A stretch of DNA of 36,043 nucleotides, taken from contig WRNW01000006.1 of the NCBI GenBank assembly GCA_009776375.1, positions 1-36,043 on the forward strand. Reading direction: 5' to 3'. Under the pieces are notes generated by a model. That model searched no databases. It worked only from the letters and a program-made list of their open reading frames with translations, and was not told where the DNA came from. Shown piece by piece: positions 27,395 to 35,401 of this stretch. The DNA is from Candidatus Saccharimonadota bacterium (GTDB lineage Bacteria; Patescibacteriota; Saccharimonadia; Saccharimonadales; Saccharimonadaceae). How positions within the stretch are numbered: position 1 is the first letter of the stretch; each line of letters begins with the position of its first letter. A program made the position numbers and the translations under genes.

Positions 27395-29617
27395 CACCGA
27401 ACCTGGAAAATGATACCAATTTCCATCCTGGAGTCCAAATTTCGTGACAAGATTTTGATCAAGTGTGTTAATCTTCTCGATAATATATTGTTCTAAACGA
27501 AAATCTGGTAATTGATATCTTTGATTTTTTAGCCAATCCATGATTTCGTGAACCTTGGCTGATGTTTTCCCCATCTTTTGTTTGATATCGTCATTTGATA
27601 AAACTTGAAGTTTTTTGAATTGCTCGGATAGGGGGATGCTATCAATATCGGGATTGGTGGTATATTCGCCAAATTCCGTTGTATCAAGATTAGCAGCCAG
27701 CGCGGCATGATCAGTTGCTCTCGGCGATACCGAATCGTGTCGCAGATTAGCCTTGTTTAGCCAACTGATAGTTTCTAACCAGGATTCTAGTTCCGCGATA
27801 GTTGTCGCTGCTTCTGGTGATTCGGTTCCAGTAGCTGTATCGGACACAAACTCCTTGGTATCCTCAGACGCTTTTTTGTCACGCGCACCCATCGGGTCGA
27901 ACGCAGCAATTTGGCCAATGTTAAATATTTCAGTCATACGTGAAGCAGCAATCTTCTCTTCTTTATTTTTTTCGTCTGTAATAGTCAACCCACTCAAGAC
28001 TCCGTCCGACAGATGCAACTCTTGTTCAGTTTTGGTTGTGAGTAAGCCTTTAATCGCTAGAATTTTTGCAGCTAATTCTCGATCAGATAATGGATATGTT
28101 TCAAAATTCAATGCCACTTGTAATCGATCGTCCAAATACTCTACAAATGATAGGTTTTTGTCTTCGCCCTTTGCGTCTTCGCCCAATAATTGCTTCTGTT
28201 GCCAGCCTTCCAAAATATTTGCGATCGTTCCTTGGGTAAACACCAAGTATTGGAGCGACGGTTTATTGCTACCAACGTCCACCGTGCCAGTAAGCTGAGC
28301 AACTTCATCAGTCATAGTTCCGATATAAGCAGTTTGAATATCAGTAAATGCTTCGAGTAGTTTCGGTATCGTTACAGTTAGATCATATTTGGACATCTTG
28401 ATTTGGCCATGCTCGTTCATTAATCGACTCAGCGCAATATCATAGGCTTCTTCCCCTGGTGTATAATCAATTTTCAGGTTATTTTGCTCAAACTCACGAG
28501 CAATTTCTGGTGGTAGCTCTTGGCGTTCGGGATTTTTCTCTGACTTTAGATTAGCGGTCAGGATGATTTGAAATCCAGGTTGAATAACCACATTGCCGTT
28601 GCCCGGTATATTAATCGTATCGCCCGGGCGAGCGTTGAGAAGTCCTTTGATAAAAACCATCTGTTCCGATGGTAACGCTGTGAATTCATCAAAAATCACC
28701 GCTTTGCCTTCCTGGATCGCTTTGGTTAATGGTCCAGCAATTTCAACGGTTCTGAATGCACCTGATTCGGTTGGTTCAATGCCAGTTTTACCCCAGATTT
28801 GGCTTTCGCGAGTCTGTGGACTACAATAAATCATTTCCGCCTCCTGCCCAGTAAATTCTTCGGCAGCATAGCGCGCCAACGACGTTTTACCTGTACCAGT
28901 TGGTCCGTGGAGAAACATTGGCCGACCCGATAACATCTTTTCGCCAATTTGGTTAATAATTGTGCGTGACGACGGTACCATCGCGATATGACCAGATTTT
29001 GTTAGGTCATTTCTATATGATTCTAACTGCGCCGCTTTATAAATCACTGGCGTCGTTTCCGAGATCTTATCTAGTTCTTTACTAGTAGTATTTTTGGCTA
29101 TGATAGTTTTTTCTAATTTGCCAAATAGAATCGGACGCGCTAATTCGCTCGCCTGCGTTAATTGTAATGCAGTTTTGAGTATGGAGTCGTCCAGGACAGC
29201 TTTACTTATGAATTTTCTGTAGACTCGTTTAAACGCTGGGTAATCTAGACCATAATATTCATTTAGCTTGTCTTTATATTGCTGTTTAGTCACCTCGTTC
29301 CATTCGGTAGTCTTCCTATCGGTATCATAAGTATCGCGAAGTTTTAGCTGCTGGCCCAAACTGGCTATAAGCTCATCCGCAGTAATGATACCAGCCGCAA
29401 TTTCTGGAAAAGTTGCTTCTAGTTTCTCATTGAACAACGTATCGTAGGCTACTGCATCTTCGTCTGTCGCGAGTTCGAATTCACCAAGCTGGTTCTGAAG
29501 CCGCTCGTACTCCCTCATCGCACTCCTAGTTGCCCGCGTTAGCAAGGACAATCCAAACGCAGACGACACTTTTTCTTGCTCGGGCATTTCGGCTTCGTTC
29601 ATAACAGTACTAATCAT
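27338..29617 (-). CDS. MoxR-like AAA ATPase carrying the DGR variable region at its C-terminus (frameshifted)
   Basis: About 759 residues as encoded, or about 790 if the VR frameshift is corrected. A helical N-terminal region (1-220) precedes an AAA module with Walker A FLHGPTGTGKTSLARYA (near 240), Walker B AVIFDEFTALP (near 310), sensor-1 region FQIILTANLKS and an arginine-finger region ERQELPPEIAREFEQ. A helical lid, an acidic linker and a C-terminal variable domain (VVCASDGYWFVPFA) follow. MoxR proteins remodel targets together with vWA partners; here the C-terminus would choose the target and is diversified by the DGR. The ATG at 29617 is preferred to a TTG at 29641, which lies inside the promoter. 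Confidence 0.9.
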   Translation of the reverse strand: MISTVMNEAEMPEQEKVSSAFGLSLLTRATRSAMREYERLQNQLGEFELATDEDAVAYDTLFNEKLEATFPEIAAGIITADELIASLGQQLKLRDTYDTDRKTTEWNEVTKQQYKDKLNEYYGLDYPAFKRVYRKFISKAVLDDSILKTALQLTQASELARPILFGKLEKTIIAKNTTSKELDKISETTPVIYKAAQLESYRNDLTKSGHIAMVPSSRTIINQIGEKMLSGRPMFLHGPTGTGKTSLARYAAEEFTGQEAEMIYCSPQTRESQIWGKTGIEPTESGAFRTVEIAGPLTKAIQEGKAVIFDEFTALPSEQMVFIKGLLNARPGDTINIPGNGNVVIQPGFQIILTANLKSEKNPERQELPPEIAREFEQNNLKIDYTPGEEAYDIALSRLMNEHGQIKMSKYDLTVTIPKLLEAFTDIQTAYIGTMTDEVAQLTGTVDVGSNKPSLQYLVFTQGTIANILEGWQQKQLLGEDAKGEDKNLSFVEYLDDRLQVALNFETYPLSDRELAAKILAIKGLLTTKTEQELHLSDGVLSGLTITDEKNKEEKIAASRMTEIFNIGQIAAFDPMGARDKKASEDTKEFVSDTATGTESPEAATTIAELESWLETISWLNKANLRHDSVSPRATDHAALAANLDTTEFGEYTTNPDIDSIPLSEQFKKLQVLSNDDIKQKMGKTSAKVHEIMDWLKNQRYQLPDFRLEQYIIEKINTLDQNLVTKFGLQDGNWYHFPGSVVCASDGYWFVPFARGAWF

Positions 29618-29640
29618 AACAGATTTTACGCTGTGCGACA

Positions 29641-29646
29641 ATTATA
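29641..29646 (-). promoter_or_regulatory. -10 box of the MoxR/VR gene
   Basis: Perfect TATAAT on the minus strand, giving a start near 29634, about 17 nt before the ATG at 29617. No clear -35. The box overlaps the stop codon of the NYN remnant, so the promoter seems to have been created at that junction. Confidence 0.5.
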
Positions 29647-29776
29647 TGATGCTTTTGATGTCGAGTGCGTAGAGCTCTTGCTTGTCGCTGATAAGACCTT
29701 TGGCTATCAATACTTCCGCAGCCTTATAGAGAAAGTTCTGCCCGTCGATATAAATGATTGTTTTCACGGCAACCAT
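29642..29776 (-). pseudogene. N-terminal remnant of a NYN-domain (DUF88/LabA-like) protein
   Basis: A 44-residue frame, MVAVKTIIYIDGQNFLYKAA followed by EVLIAKGLISDKQEL and ending ALDIKSII. TIIYIDGQNFLY is the typical first strand and active-site aspartate of NYN/DUF88 nucleases, which are normally about 150 residues or more. The frame ends at a TAA inside the promoter of the MoxR gene, so the rest is missing. It looks like a gene cut off when the DGR/MoxR block arrived. No remaining part was found elsewhere in the window. It could alternatively be a real micropeptide. Confidence 0.6.
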
Positions 29777-29785
29777 TCTATCACT

Positions 29786-29869
29786 TTTACATCAAAAAAC
29801 ACTCGGCGGGGACGAACCCAGACCGAGGTGCTGTGTTAGTAGTGTAGCAAAATCGCTGGTTAGTGTCAA
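29786..29869 (-). ncRNA. Candidate tiny RNA, or nrdJ terminator with an upstream promoter
   Basis: Minus-strand TTGACA (29869-29864), 17-bp spacer and TACACT (29846-29841) form a strong promoter just after nrdJ. The transcript from about 29834 contains only a hairpin, CACCTCGG pairing with CCGAGTG around an inner GGG-TTCGT-CCC stem, and ends in TTTTTT (29792-29787). It would be about 45 nt. The hairpin also serves as the intrinsic terminator of nrdJ. It could alternatively be an attenuator in the leader of the NYN remnant. Confidence 0.5.
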
Positions 29870-29914
29870 TTATGCCTTAACCATGTAATTATTGATACAG
29901 CGTGATTCAACATT

Positions 29915-32788
29915 TTAGCTACAGCCACTGGTCGTGCCGCAAAGTTCGCAGATGTGGCAGCTCCCGGCTGGGCGCATTTTGACGCCACAGTTCATACAGA
30001 TCGGAGCGTCGTTTTCGCCTACGTTCACCAGTTCAGCTGTGGAATGTGCCGTTGATGAACCGACTTTGACTTCGATCGGGTCGCCGACTTTTTCTAGTTT
30101 TTCTGGTGCGTCATCGACTTTCATTTCCAGTTTTCCGGCGCCGTCCTCGTCACTACCAGAATTATCACTCAAATTTTTGTCAGATTCCAGCGGTGCCGGT
30201 GTGTATTCGCCAGTTTCGATCGCTCGCACGCGTTCTTCGGTCGTGTAAATGCCGTAACTAGCGCGGGTATCGAATGGTAAGTAATCCAGCGCCAAGCGTC
30301 GGAAAATATAGTCGACCGGACTTTGGGCGAAACGCACGTCCGGATCGTTGGTCATGCCGGCCGGATCAAAACGAGTGTTGATATATTTTTTGACATAAGT
30401 TTCCAGCGGCACCCCGTATTGCAAACCAATCGAAATCGCTACTGAAAAAGCGTCCATCAATCCCGCCAGAGTCGAACCTTGCTTGCTAACGTTGACAAAA
30501 ATTTCGCCTACGCCGTCATCCGGATACGAACCAGCGATCAAGTAGCCCTCCGCTCCTGCTACTTCGAATTTATAAGTCCTGGCCGGTCGAATATCCGGTA
30601 ATTTGTGTCGCACCGCGTGGCGTTCCTCGATCGGACTCTCTTCGACTTTAGCGTCGTCCTTTTTCTTGGCATCCGACAGCGGTTGACCAACTTTACAATT
30701 ATCGCGGTAAATCGCGATGGCTTTTAATCCCATCTTCCAACCTTGCATGTAGATTTCCTCGACGTCCTCGATGGTCGCCGATTCTGGCATATTGACGGTT
30801 TTAGAGATCGCACCGGATAAGAAAGGTTGGACCGCTGCCATCATTCGCAGATGTCCCATCGGTTCGATCGAACGCTCGCCGACCGCGCAATCGAACACGG
30901 CGTAATCCTCGATTTTCAGCTCTGGCGCACCAATGACGTTGCCATGATCCATGACGAAAGCCTCGATTTTTTCGATTTGCTGAGAATCGTAACCTAACGT
31001 CTTCAGCGCTCTCGGGACGGTGCGATTGATTTGCTGGATTGAATTCCCAACAGCGGTTTTGTTAAATTTAATCAAGGCAAAGTCCGGCTCAATTCCGCTC
31101 GTATCACAATCCATCATAAAACTAATCGTGCCGGTCGGCGCCAGCAATGTGACCTGGGAGTTACGCCAACCATGTTCTGCACCAAGCTTGAGCGCATTTT
31201 CCCATTCGCGATTGGCCGCAAAAATGATGTCTTCGGCATTGATCGGTAAATCTTGATCGACAATTTCATCAGTCTTTTGCAAGGAAGCTTGCGCATGATG
31301 TTGCAATACCGTCGTCATAGCATCGCGATTTTTGGCAAAATCATAAAACGCGCCGACTGAACCGGCCAGTTCCGCGCTCCGACGATAAGCCGCCGCCGAC
31401 ATTAGCGAAGTAATCGCCGCCGCAATATCCTGTCCTTCCTGGGAATCGTACGGCAAACCAATCGCCATTAGCAGCGCGCCGAGATTCGCAAAACCGAGGC
31501 CCAATTGTCGAAACTTGCGCGTATTTTCACTAATTAATTCGGTCGGAAAATCACCAAAGGTGATGCTCAGATCCATCGCCGTAAAGATAATTTCAACGGC
31601 CGTGACAAACTTTTCATAATCGAATTTATTATCGTCGGTCAAGAATTTTAGTAGATTAATCGATGCTAAATTGCATGAACTATTATCGATCGACATATAT
31701 TCTGAACAAGGATTGCTCGCGGTGATTTTGCCCTCGGCCGGGATAGTGTGCCAAGCATTAATCGTGTCGTCGTATTGCAGACCCGGATCAGCACAAGCCC
31801 AAGCCGCATCAGCAATTTGGCGCCACAATCCGCGCGCATCAACCGTTTCAACAACTTCACCGGTCAAACGCGCCCTGAGTGCGAACGGTGCGCCCGCCTC
31901 GACCGCGTGCATAAATTCGTCGGACACGCGAACGGTGTTATTAGCATTCTGAAATTGCACCGAGGTAATATCCTCGCTACCCATTTGCATGTCGTAACCA
32001 GCGTCCGCCAGCACTTGAATTTTCTTTTGCTCTTTGGCTTTGACATTGATGAACGCTTCGATATCAGGATGATCAACGTCGAGGATAACCATTTTGGCGG
32101 CTTGCCGGGTTGCACCGCCCTGTCGAATTGTTCCCGCCGAAGCATCGGCACCGCGCATGAACGACACCGGGCCGCTCGCATGACCACCAGTGCTGAGACC
32201 TTCTTTGCTACCGCGAATTCTCGACAAATTCACCCCTGTACCCGAACCGCGCTTGAAAATCCGCCCTTCTTCCGTATACCAATTGAGGATCGCCTCCATA
32301 CTGTCTTCGACACCGAGGATGAAACAGGCGCTGACTTGTTGCGGTGCATCGGTGCCGACATTAAACCAAACCGGTGAATTGAAAGAAAATACTTGATGCA
32401 GGAGCATCCATTTTAGTTCTTGCGCAAAAATCGTGGCGTCTTGGTCGCTAGCAAAATAATTATCTTTTTTTCCTTGGGCAACATATTTATTAACCACACG
32501 ATCGATTAATTGTTTAAGGGAATTTTCGCGTTTTGGCGAATCCATGCGTCCACGAAAGTATTTGCTCGTGACAATTTGCGTGGCATTGATGCTCCAAAAG
32601 TCCGGAAATTCGACGTCTTTTTGCTCGAAAGTGACACTGCCATCGCGCCAATTGGTCATCACCACATCGCGTTTTTCCCATTTGATCTCCGTGTACGGAT
32701 CAACGTCCGGTTTTGAAAAAACGTGACCGAACCGCAGTTTCTTGTCATTAGTTCGTTGCGTACTTAATACCTTACCCCGCTGAGCCAT
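29915..32788 (-). CDS. nrdJ: Adenosylcobalamin-dependent (class II) ribonucleotide reductase
   Basis: 957 residues. It reduces ribonucleotides to deoxyribonucleotides using a B12-generated thiyl radical and needs no oxygen. Recognised segments are FSFNSPVWFNVG, VSACFILGVEDSMEAI, GRIFKRGSGTGVNLSRIRG, NPCSEYMSIDNSSCNLASIN (substrate-site region with active-site Cys) and LLAPTGTISFMMDCDTSGIE. The C-terminus holds CMNCGVKM and CHICELCGTTSGC, a zinc-ribbon/redox tail typical of long NrdJ. No NrdB is needed. Two NrdR-like boxes cover its promoter. A GGGGGT ribosome binding site precedes the ATG. It would depend on imported cobalamin, as no B12 genes are seen here. Confidence 0.96.
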   Translation of the reverse strand: MAQRGKVLSTQRTNDKKLRFGHVFSKPDVDPYTEIKWEKRDVVMTNWRDGSVTFEQKDVEFPDFWSINATQIVTSKYFRGRMDSPKRENSLKQLIDRVVNKYVAQGKKDNYFASDQDATIFAQELKWMLLHQVFSFNSPVWFNVGTDAPQQVSACFILGVEDSMEAILNWYTEEGRIFKRGSGTGVNLSRIRGSKEGLSTGGHASGPVSFMRGADASAGTIRQGGATRQAAKMVILDVDHPDIEAFINVKAKEQKKIQVLADAGYDMQMGSEDITSVQFQNANNTVRVSDEFMHAVEAGAPFALRARLTGEVVETVDARGLWRQIADAAWACADPGLQYDDTINAWHTIPAEGKITASNPCSEYMSIDNSSCNLASINLLKFLTDDNKFDYEKFVTAVEIIFTAMDLSITFGDFPTELISENTRKFRQLGLGFANLGALLMAIGLPYDSQEGQDIAAAITSLMSAAAYRRSAELAGSVGAFYDFAKNRDAMTTVLQHHAQASLQKTDEIVDQDLPINAEDIIFAANREWENALKLGAEHGWRNSQVTLLAPTGTISFMMDCDTSGIEPDFALIKFNKTAVGNSIQQINRTVPRALKTLGYDSQQIEKIEAFVMDHGNVIGAPELKIEDYAVFDCAVGERSIEPMGHLRMMAAVQPFLSGAISKTVNMPESATIEDVEEIYMQGWKMGLKAIAIYRDNCKVGQPLSDAKKKDDAKVEESPIEERHAVRHKLPDIRPARTYKFEVAGAEGYLIAGSYPDDGVGEIFVNVSKQGSTLAGLMDAFSVAISIGLQYGVPLETYVKKYINTRFDPAGMTNDPDVRFAQSPVDYIFRRLALDYLPFDTRASYGIYTTEERVRAIETGEYTPAPLESDKNLSDNSGSDEDGAGKLEMKVDDAPEKLEKVGDPIEVKVGSSTAHSTAELVNVGENDAPICMNCGVKMRPAGSCHICELCGTTSGCS

Positions 32789-32832
32789 GATTACCCCCTT
32801 AAACTCTTTTATTTATTTGTCGTGCTGCCCAA

Positions 32833-32881
32833 ACACTACATCTAGTATATCACGCGAATTTTAAAACGCTATATGTAGTTT
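32833..32881 (-). promoter_or_regulatory. nrdJ promoter with two NrdR-like boxes
   Basis: Two 16-bp sequences resemble the NrdR box consensus ACACwATATATwGTGT: ACACTACATCTAGTAT (32833-32848) and ACGCTATATGTAGTTT (32866-32881), with centres 33 bp apart (about three helical turns). The minus-strand -10 TATACT, preceded by TGA (32849-32844), overlaps the first box, which fits repression when dATP is high. NrdR itself is not in the window. Confidence 0.65.
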
Positions 32882-32897
32882 TTACAACATAGAACGA

Positions 32898-34619
32898 TTA
32901 CATTTTCTCTGGTGCAGTAATCCCAAGAACGTTGAGTTCGCTGCGGAGGATTTCTGCATAGGCCGCGACTAATTGTGTACGGATTTTGGCCCGTGGGTCG
33001 CCCTCGACACGCGAGTTTTCGTAGAATCGATTGAATGTTTGCCCCAATTCGTATAAATAAGTACAGATTAAATGTGGTGCTAGCTCATCGACCGCCGCCG
33101 CGAAGACTTCGGGCCATTCGGTCAATTTGACCATCAATGAACGCTCGTGTTCGTCAAAATCGGTTGCGGTAATCGTTGTTTCCAAGTCGACTTTGCGCAA
33201 AATCGAGCGCGCTCGAGCGTGTGAGTATTGCAAGTACGATCCGCTATTCCCAGTCATATTAACCGATTCATGCGGTTCAAAAATCAGATCAGCACCGAGA
33301 CGATTTTTAAGGAAGGCATATTTGATCGCGCCGAGCGTAGTCGCGTCGTCAGCTCTCCCTTGAGCTTTCCTATATTCATCCGCTACGAGATCGAGTACAT
33401 CGACTGCCCGGAGGAAATTGCCTTTTCGACTACTCATCTTTTCGGCGCCAGCTAGTTTGACCTGTCCGTGCGGAATGTGCAACGTGCGCCGGGCCACCGT
33501 TGGTTCGAATTGTTCGAGACTTTTGAGGACAACTTTCATGTAATCAATAATGTCATTACCGGTGATAATTATTGATCTATCAAAGTGGTAATCCTGCCAT
33601 TTGAGCAGATTCGTCCCGATGTCTTTCGTTTCATAAGTTGGTAATCCCTCGCTATTGACGAAAACCCGGGTGTGCAAACCATACTTTTCACCGTCAAAGA
33701 TTATTGCACCATTAGATTTCGTGTACACTTCAGGGTGTGCCAAAACGGTTTTTAGGCCGATTTTTGCGCCCGCACTTTCGGGATAATATTTTTCGAATTG
33801 GCTACCGATTTTCTCATAAAAAGCGTCAAAGTAAGCATAGCTCCACTCTCGACAAGTCCAGTAAATTTTCGCGAACGGTGATTCGATTTCGTTCTCCTCA
33901 TGCAGAGCATAGATTTTCTGATTATTTTCAACAATCGCCGCTTGGGCCACCGGATCGTCCTCGTAGGCACGGGTTCCCTCCACATAACATCGGGCCATGA
34001 ATTCGATCCTTTGATCCAAAGGTAACAGATCCCCCGCATCTGGCGAAAATAACATTTTCTGAACCAATAACGCATCTTCTGGCGCCGCAGAACCGAGCGA
34101 GAACTCCTTTTCCATAGCCCACATCGTTTTGGCGACATGTAGCCCGACATCACCGCCGAAATTGACGCGGTGGACTGTGCCGCCAGCCGCCTCGATTAGA
34201 TTGGAAATCGCATCGCCGACCACGCTGGTGTAGAGATGGCCAACATGCAAAACTTTGAATGGATTAGGGTCAGAATATTCGGTGACGACAACTTTGTCCT
34301 GATACAAGTTCGACCGACCATAATCCGGTGTCGCCAGCATTTCGCCCAACTCGCGCGCCAAATAAGCGTCCGCGAGACGCAGGTTGATAAAACCCGCCCC
34401 GGCGACTTCAACACTGGTAAAAATGTCTTGTTTCTTTAACTCTGTGGAAATTTTTTCACCAATCTCGCGCGGATTTTTGTTCAAATCTTTCGCCAAAATT
34501 AGCGCTACGTTGGTCGCTAGATCGCCAAATTTCGCCTCGGGTCGCGACAAACTAACCGTCTGGTCAAAACCGAACAAACTTTTGACCGTCTCGCTGATAA
34601 TTCTCGCAATTTTCTCCAT
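32898..34619 (-). CDS. argS: Arginyl-tRNA synthetase (canonical copy)
   Basis: 573-residue class I synthetase that charges tRNA-Arg. Intact HIGH motif in NPFKVLHVGHLYTSVVGDA and intact KMSKS in GAEKMSSRKGNFLRAVDV. The N-terminal Add-1 domain (KFGDLATNVALILAKDLNK) and the C-terminal anticodon-binding domain (LYELGQTFNRFYENSRV) are present. It starts 18 bp after pyrH and probably shares its transcript. Since both signature motifs are complete here, this is the likely housekeeping ArgRS, in contrast to the copy at 18700-20622, from which it differs strongly in sequence. Confidence 0.96.
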   Translation of the reverse strand: MEKIARIISETVKSLFGFDQTVSLSRPEAKFGDLATNVALILAKDLNKNPREIGEKISTELKKQDIFTSVEVAGAGFINLRLADAYLARELGEMLATPDYGRSNLYQDKVVVTEYSDPNPFKVLHVGHLYTSVVGDAISNLIEAAGGTVHRVNFGGDVGLHVAKTMWAMEKEFSLGSAAPEDALLVQKMLFSPDAGDLLPLDQRIEFMARCYVEGTRAYEDDPVAQAAIVENNQKIYALHEENEIESPFAKIYWTCREWSYAYFDAFYEKIGSQFEKYYPESAGAKIGLKTVLAHPEVYTKSNGAIIFDGEKYGLHTRVFVNSEGLPTYETKDIGTNLLKWQDYHFDRSIIITGNDIIDYMKVVLKSLEQFEPTVARRTLHIPHGQVKLAGAEKMSSRKGNFLRAVDVLDLVADEYRKAQGRADDATTLGAIKYAFLKNRLGADLIFEPHESVNMTGNSGSYLQYSHARARSILRKVDLETTITATDFDEHERSLMVKLTEWPEVFAAAVDELAPHLICTYLYELGQTFNRFYENSRVEGDPRAKIRTQLVAAYAEILRSELNVLGITAPEKM

Positions 34620-34637
34620 ACGAATATTCTACCAGAT

Positions 34638-35336
34638 TTATTCAATCCGCGTGCCGATCGCCTTGCCCTCGGCGATTTTGGCGATGTTGTCTTCCTTTAA
34701 CAGCTCAAACACGACGACCGGCATGTGAAAGTCCGCCGCCAGCCCCAGTGCCGCTTTGTCCATAACGCGAATGTTCGGGTTGGAAACCGCTTCGGATAGC
34801 GACATTTTGCTGAGTTTTTTGGCTTCGGGATTTTTGTCCGGATCTTCGTCAAAGACGCCCTCGACCTTGGTGGCTTTGAGCACCAGATCGCAGTCTAACT
34901 CCAACGCTAGCGACACTGCCGCCGAATCGCTGGTCACGTACGGTCGACCCGTGCCGCCGCCAACGATTAACACATCGCCCCTAGCCAGATGCGACAGAGC
35001 CCGACGATGGGTGTATTGATCGACCACTTGGTCAGCCTGGATGGTGCTCAGGACCACCGCCCGCACCCCGGCCGAATTAAAGACGTCGCCTAGCGCCAGC
35101 GCATTGATGACGATCGCCAACATGCCCATGTTGTCGGCGGTGACTTGTCGAATATTTTCGCCCGCAAAATAGTTGCCACGCACAAAATTCCCCGCCCCGA
35201 CCGTGATAATGATTTCCGCACCGGCGTCTTGGGCTTTGTGGACTTCCGCGGCGATCCATTTGGCCCGTTCGATGTCAAAGCCACGCGAATGATTCCCAGC
35301 CAGTTGTTCACCGCTCAGTTTTAAAAGTAGCCGCAT
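34638..35336 (-). CDS. pyrH: Uridylate kinase
   Basis: 232-residue bacterial UMP kinase of the amino-acid kinase fold, which makes UDP from UMP with ATP. Motifs are LLLKLSGEQLAG at the start, IIITVGAGNFVRG, TADNMGMLAIVINALAL, LIVGGGTGRPYVTSDSAAV and KATKVEGVFDEDPDKNP. The usual GNPFFTTD segment is GRPYVTSD here, a modest variation. A GGGAG ribosome binding site precedes the ATG, and a consensus promoter lies 31 bp upstream. It is the first gene of a pyrH-argS unit. Confidence 0.96.
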   Translation of the reverse strand: MRLLLKLSGEQLAGNHSRGFDIERAKWIAAEVHKAQDAGAEIIITVGAGNFVRGNYFAGENIRQVTADNMGMLAIVINALALGDVFNSAGVRAVVLSTIQADQVVDQYTHRRALSHLARGDVLIVGGGTGRPYVTSDSAAVSLALELDCDLVLKATKVEGVFDEDPDKNPEAKKLSKMSLSEAVSNPNIRVMDKAALGLAADFHMPVVVFELLKEDNIAKIAEGKAIGTRIE

Positions 35337-35366
35337 ATTCTCCCTTCGATGCTTAATGTCGTCAGT

Positions 35367-35395
35367 ATTTTACAATTTTTGGGTTAATTACTCAA
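35367..35395 (-). promoter_or_regulatory. pyrH-argS promoter
   Basis: Minus-strand -35 TTGAGT (35395-35390), 17-bp spacer, -10 TAAAAT (35372-35367), preceded by TTG. The leader would be about 24 nt and ends in GGGAGAAT before the ATG. Confidence 0.6.
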
Positions 35396-35401
35396 GTCAA
35401 C

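Noticed and set aside
27265-27462. 65-codon ORF over the variable repeat
   Set aside because: It is the frame-shifted continuation of the MoxR target, not an independent gene.
31671-32377. Overlapping plus-strand ORFs of up to 209 codons inside nrdJ
   Set aside because: They lie opposite the conserved catalytic part of nrdJ and read as random composition, so they are shadow ORFs.
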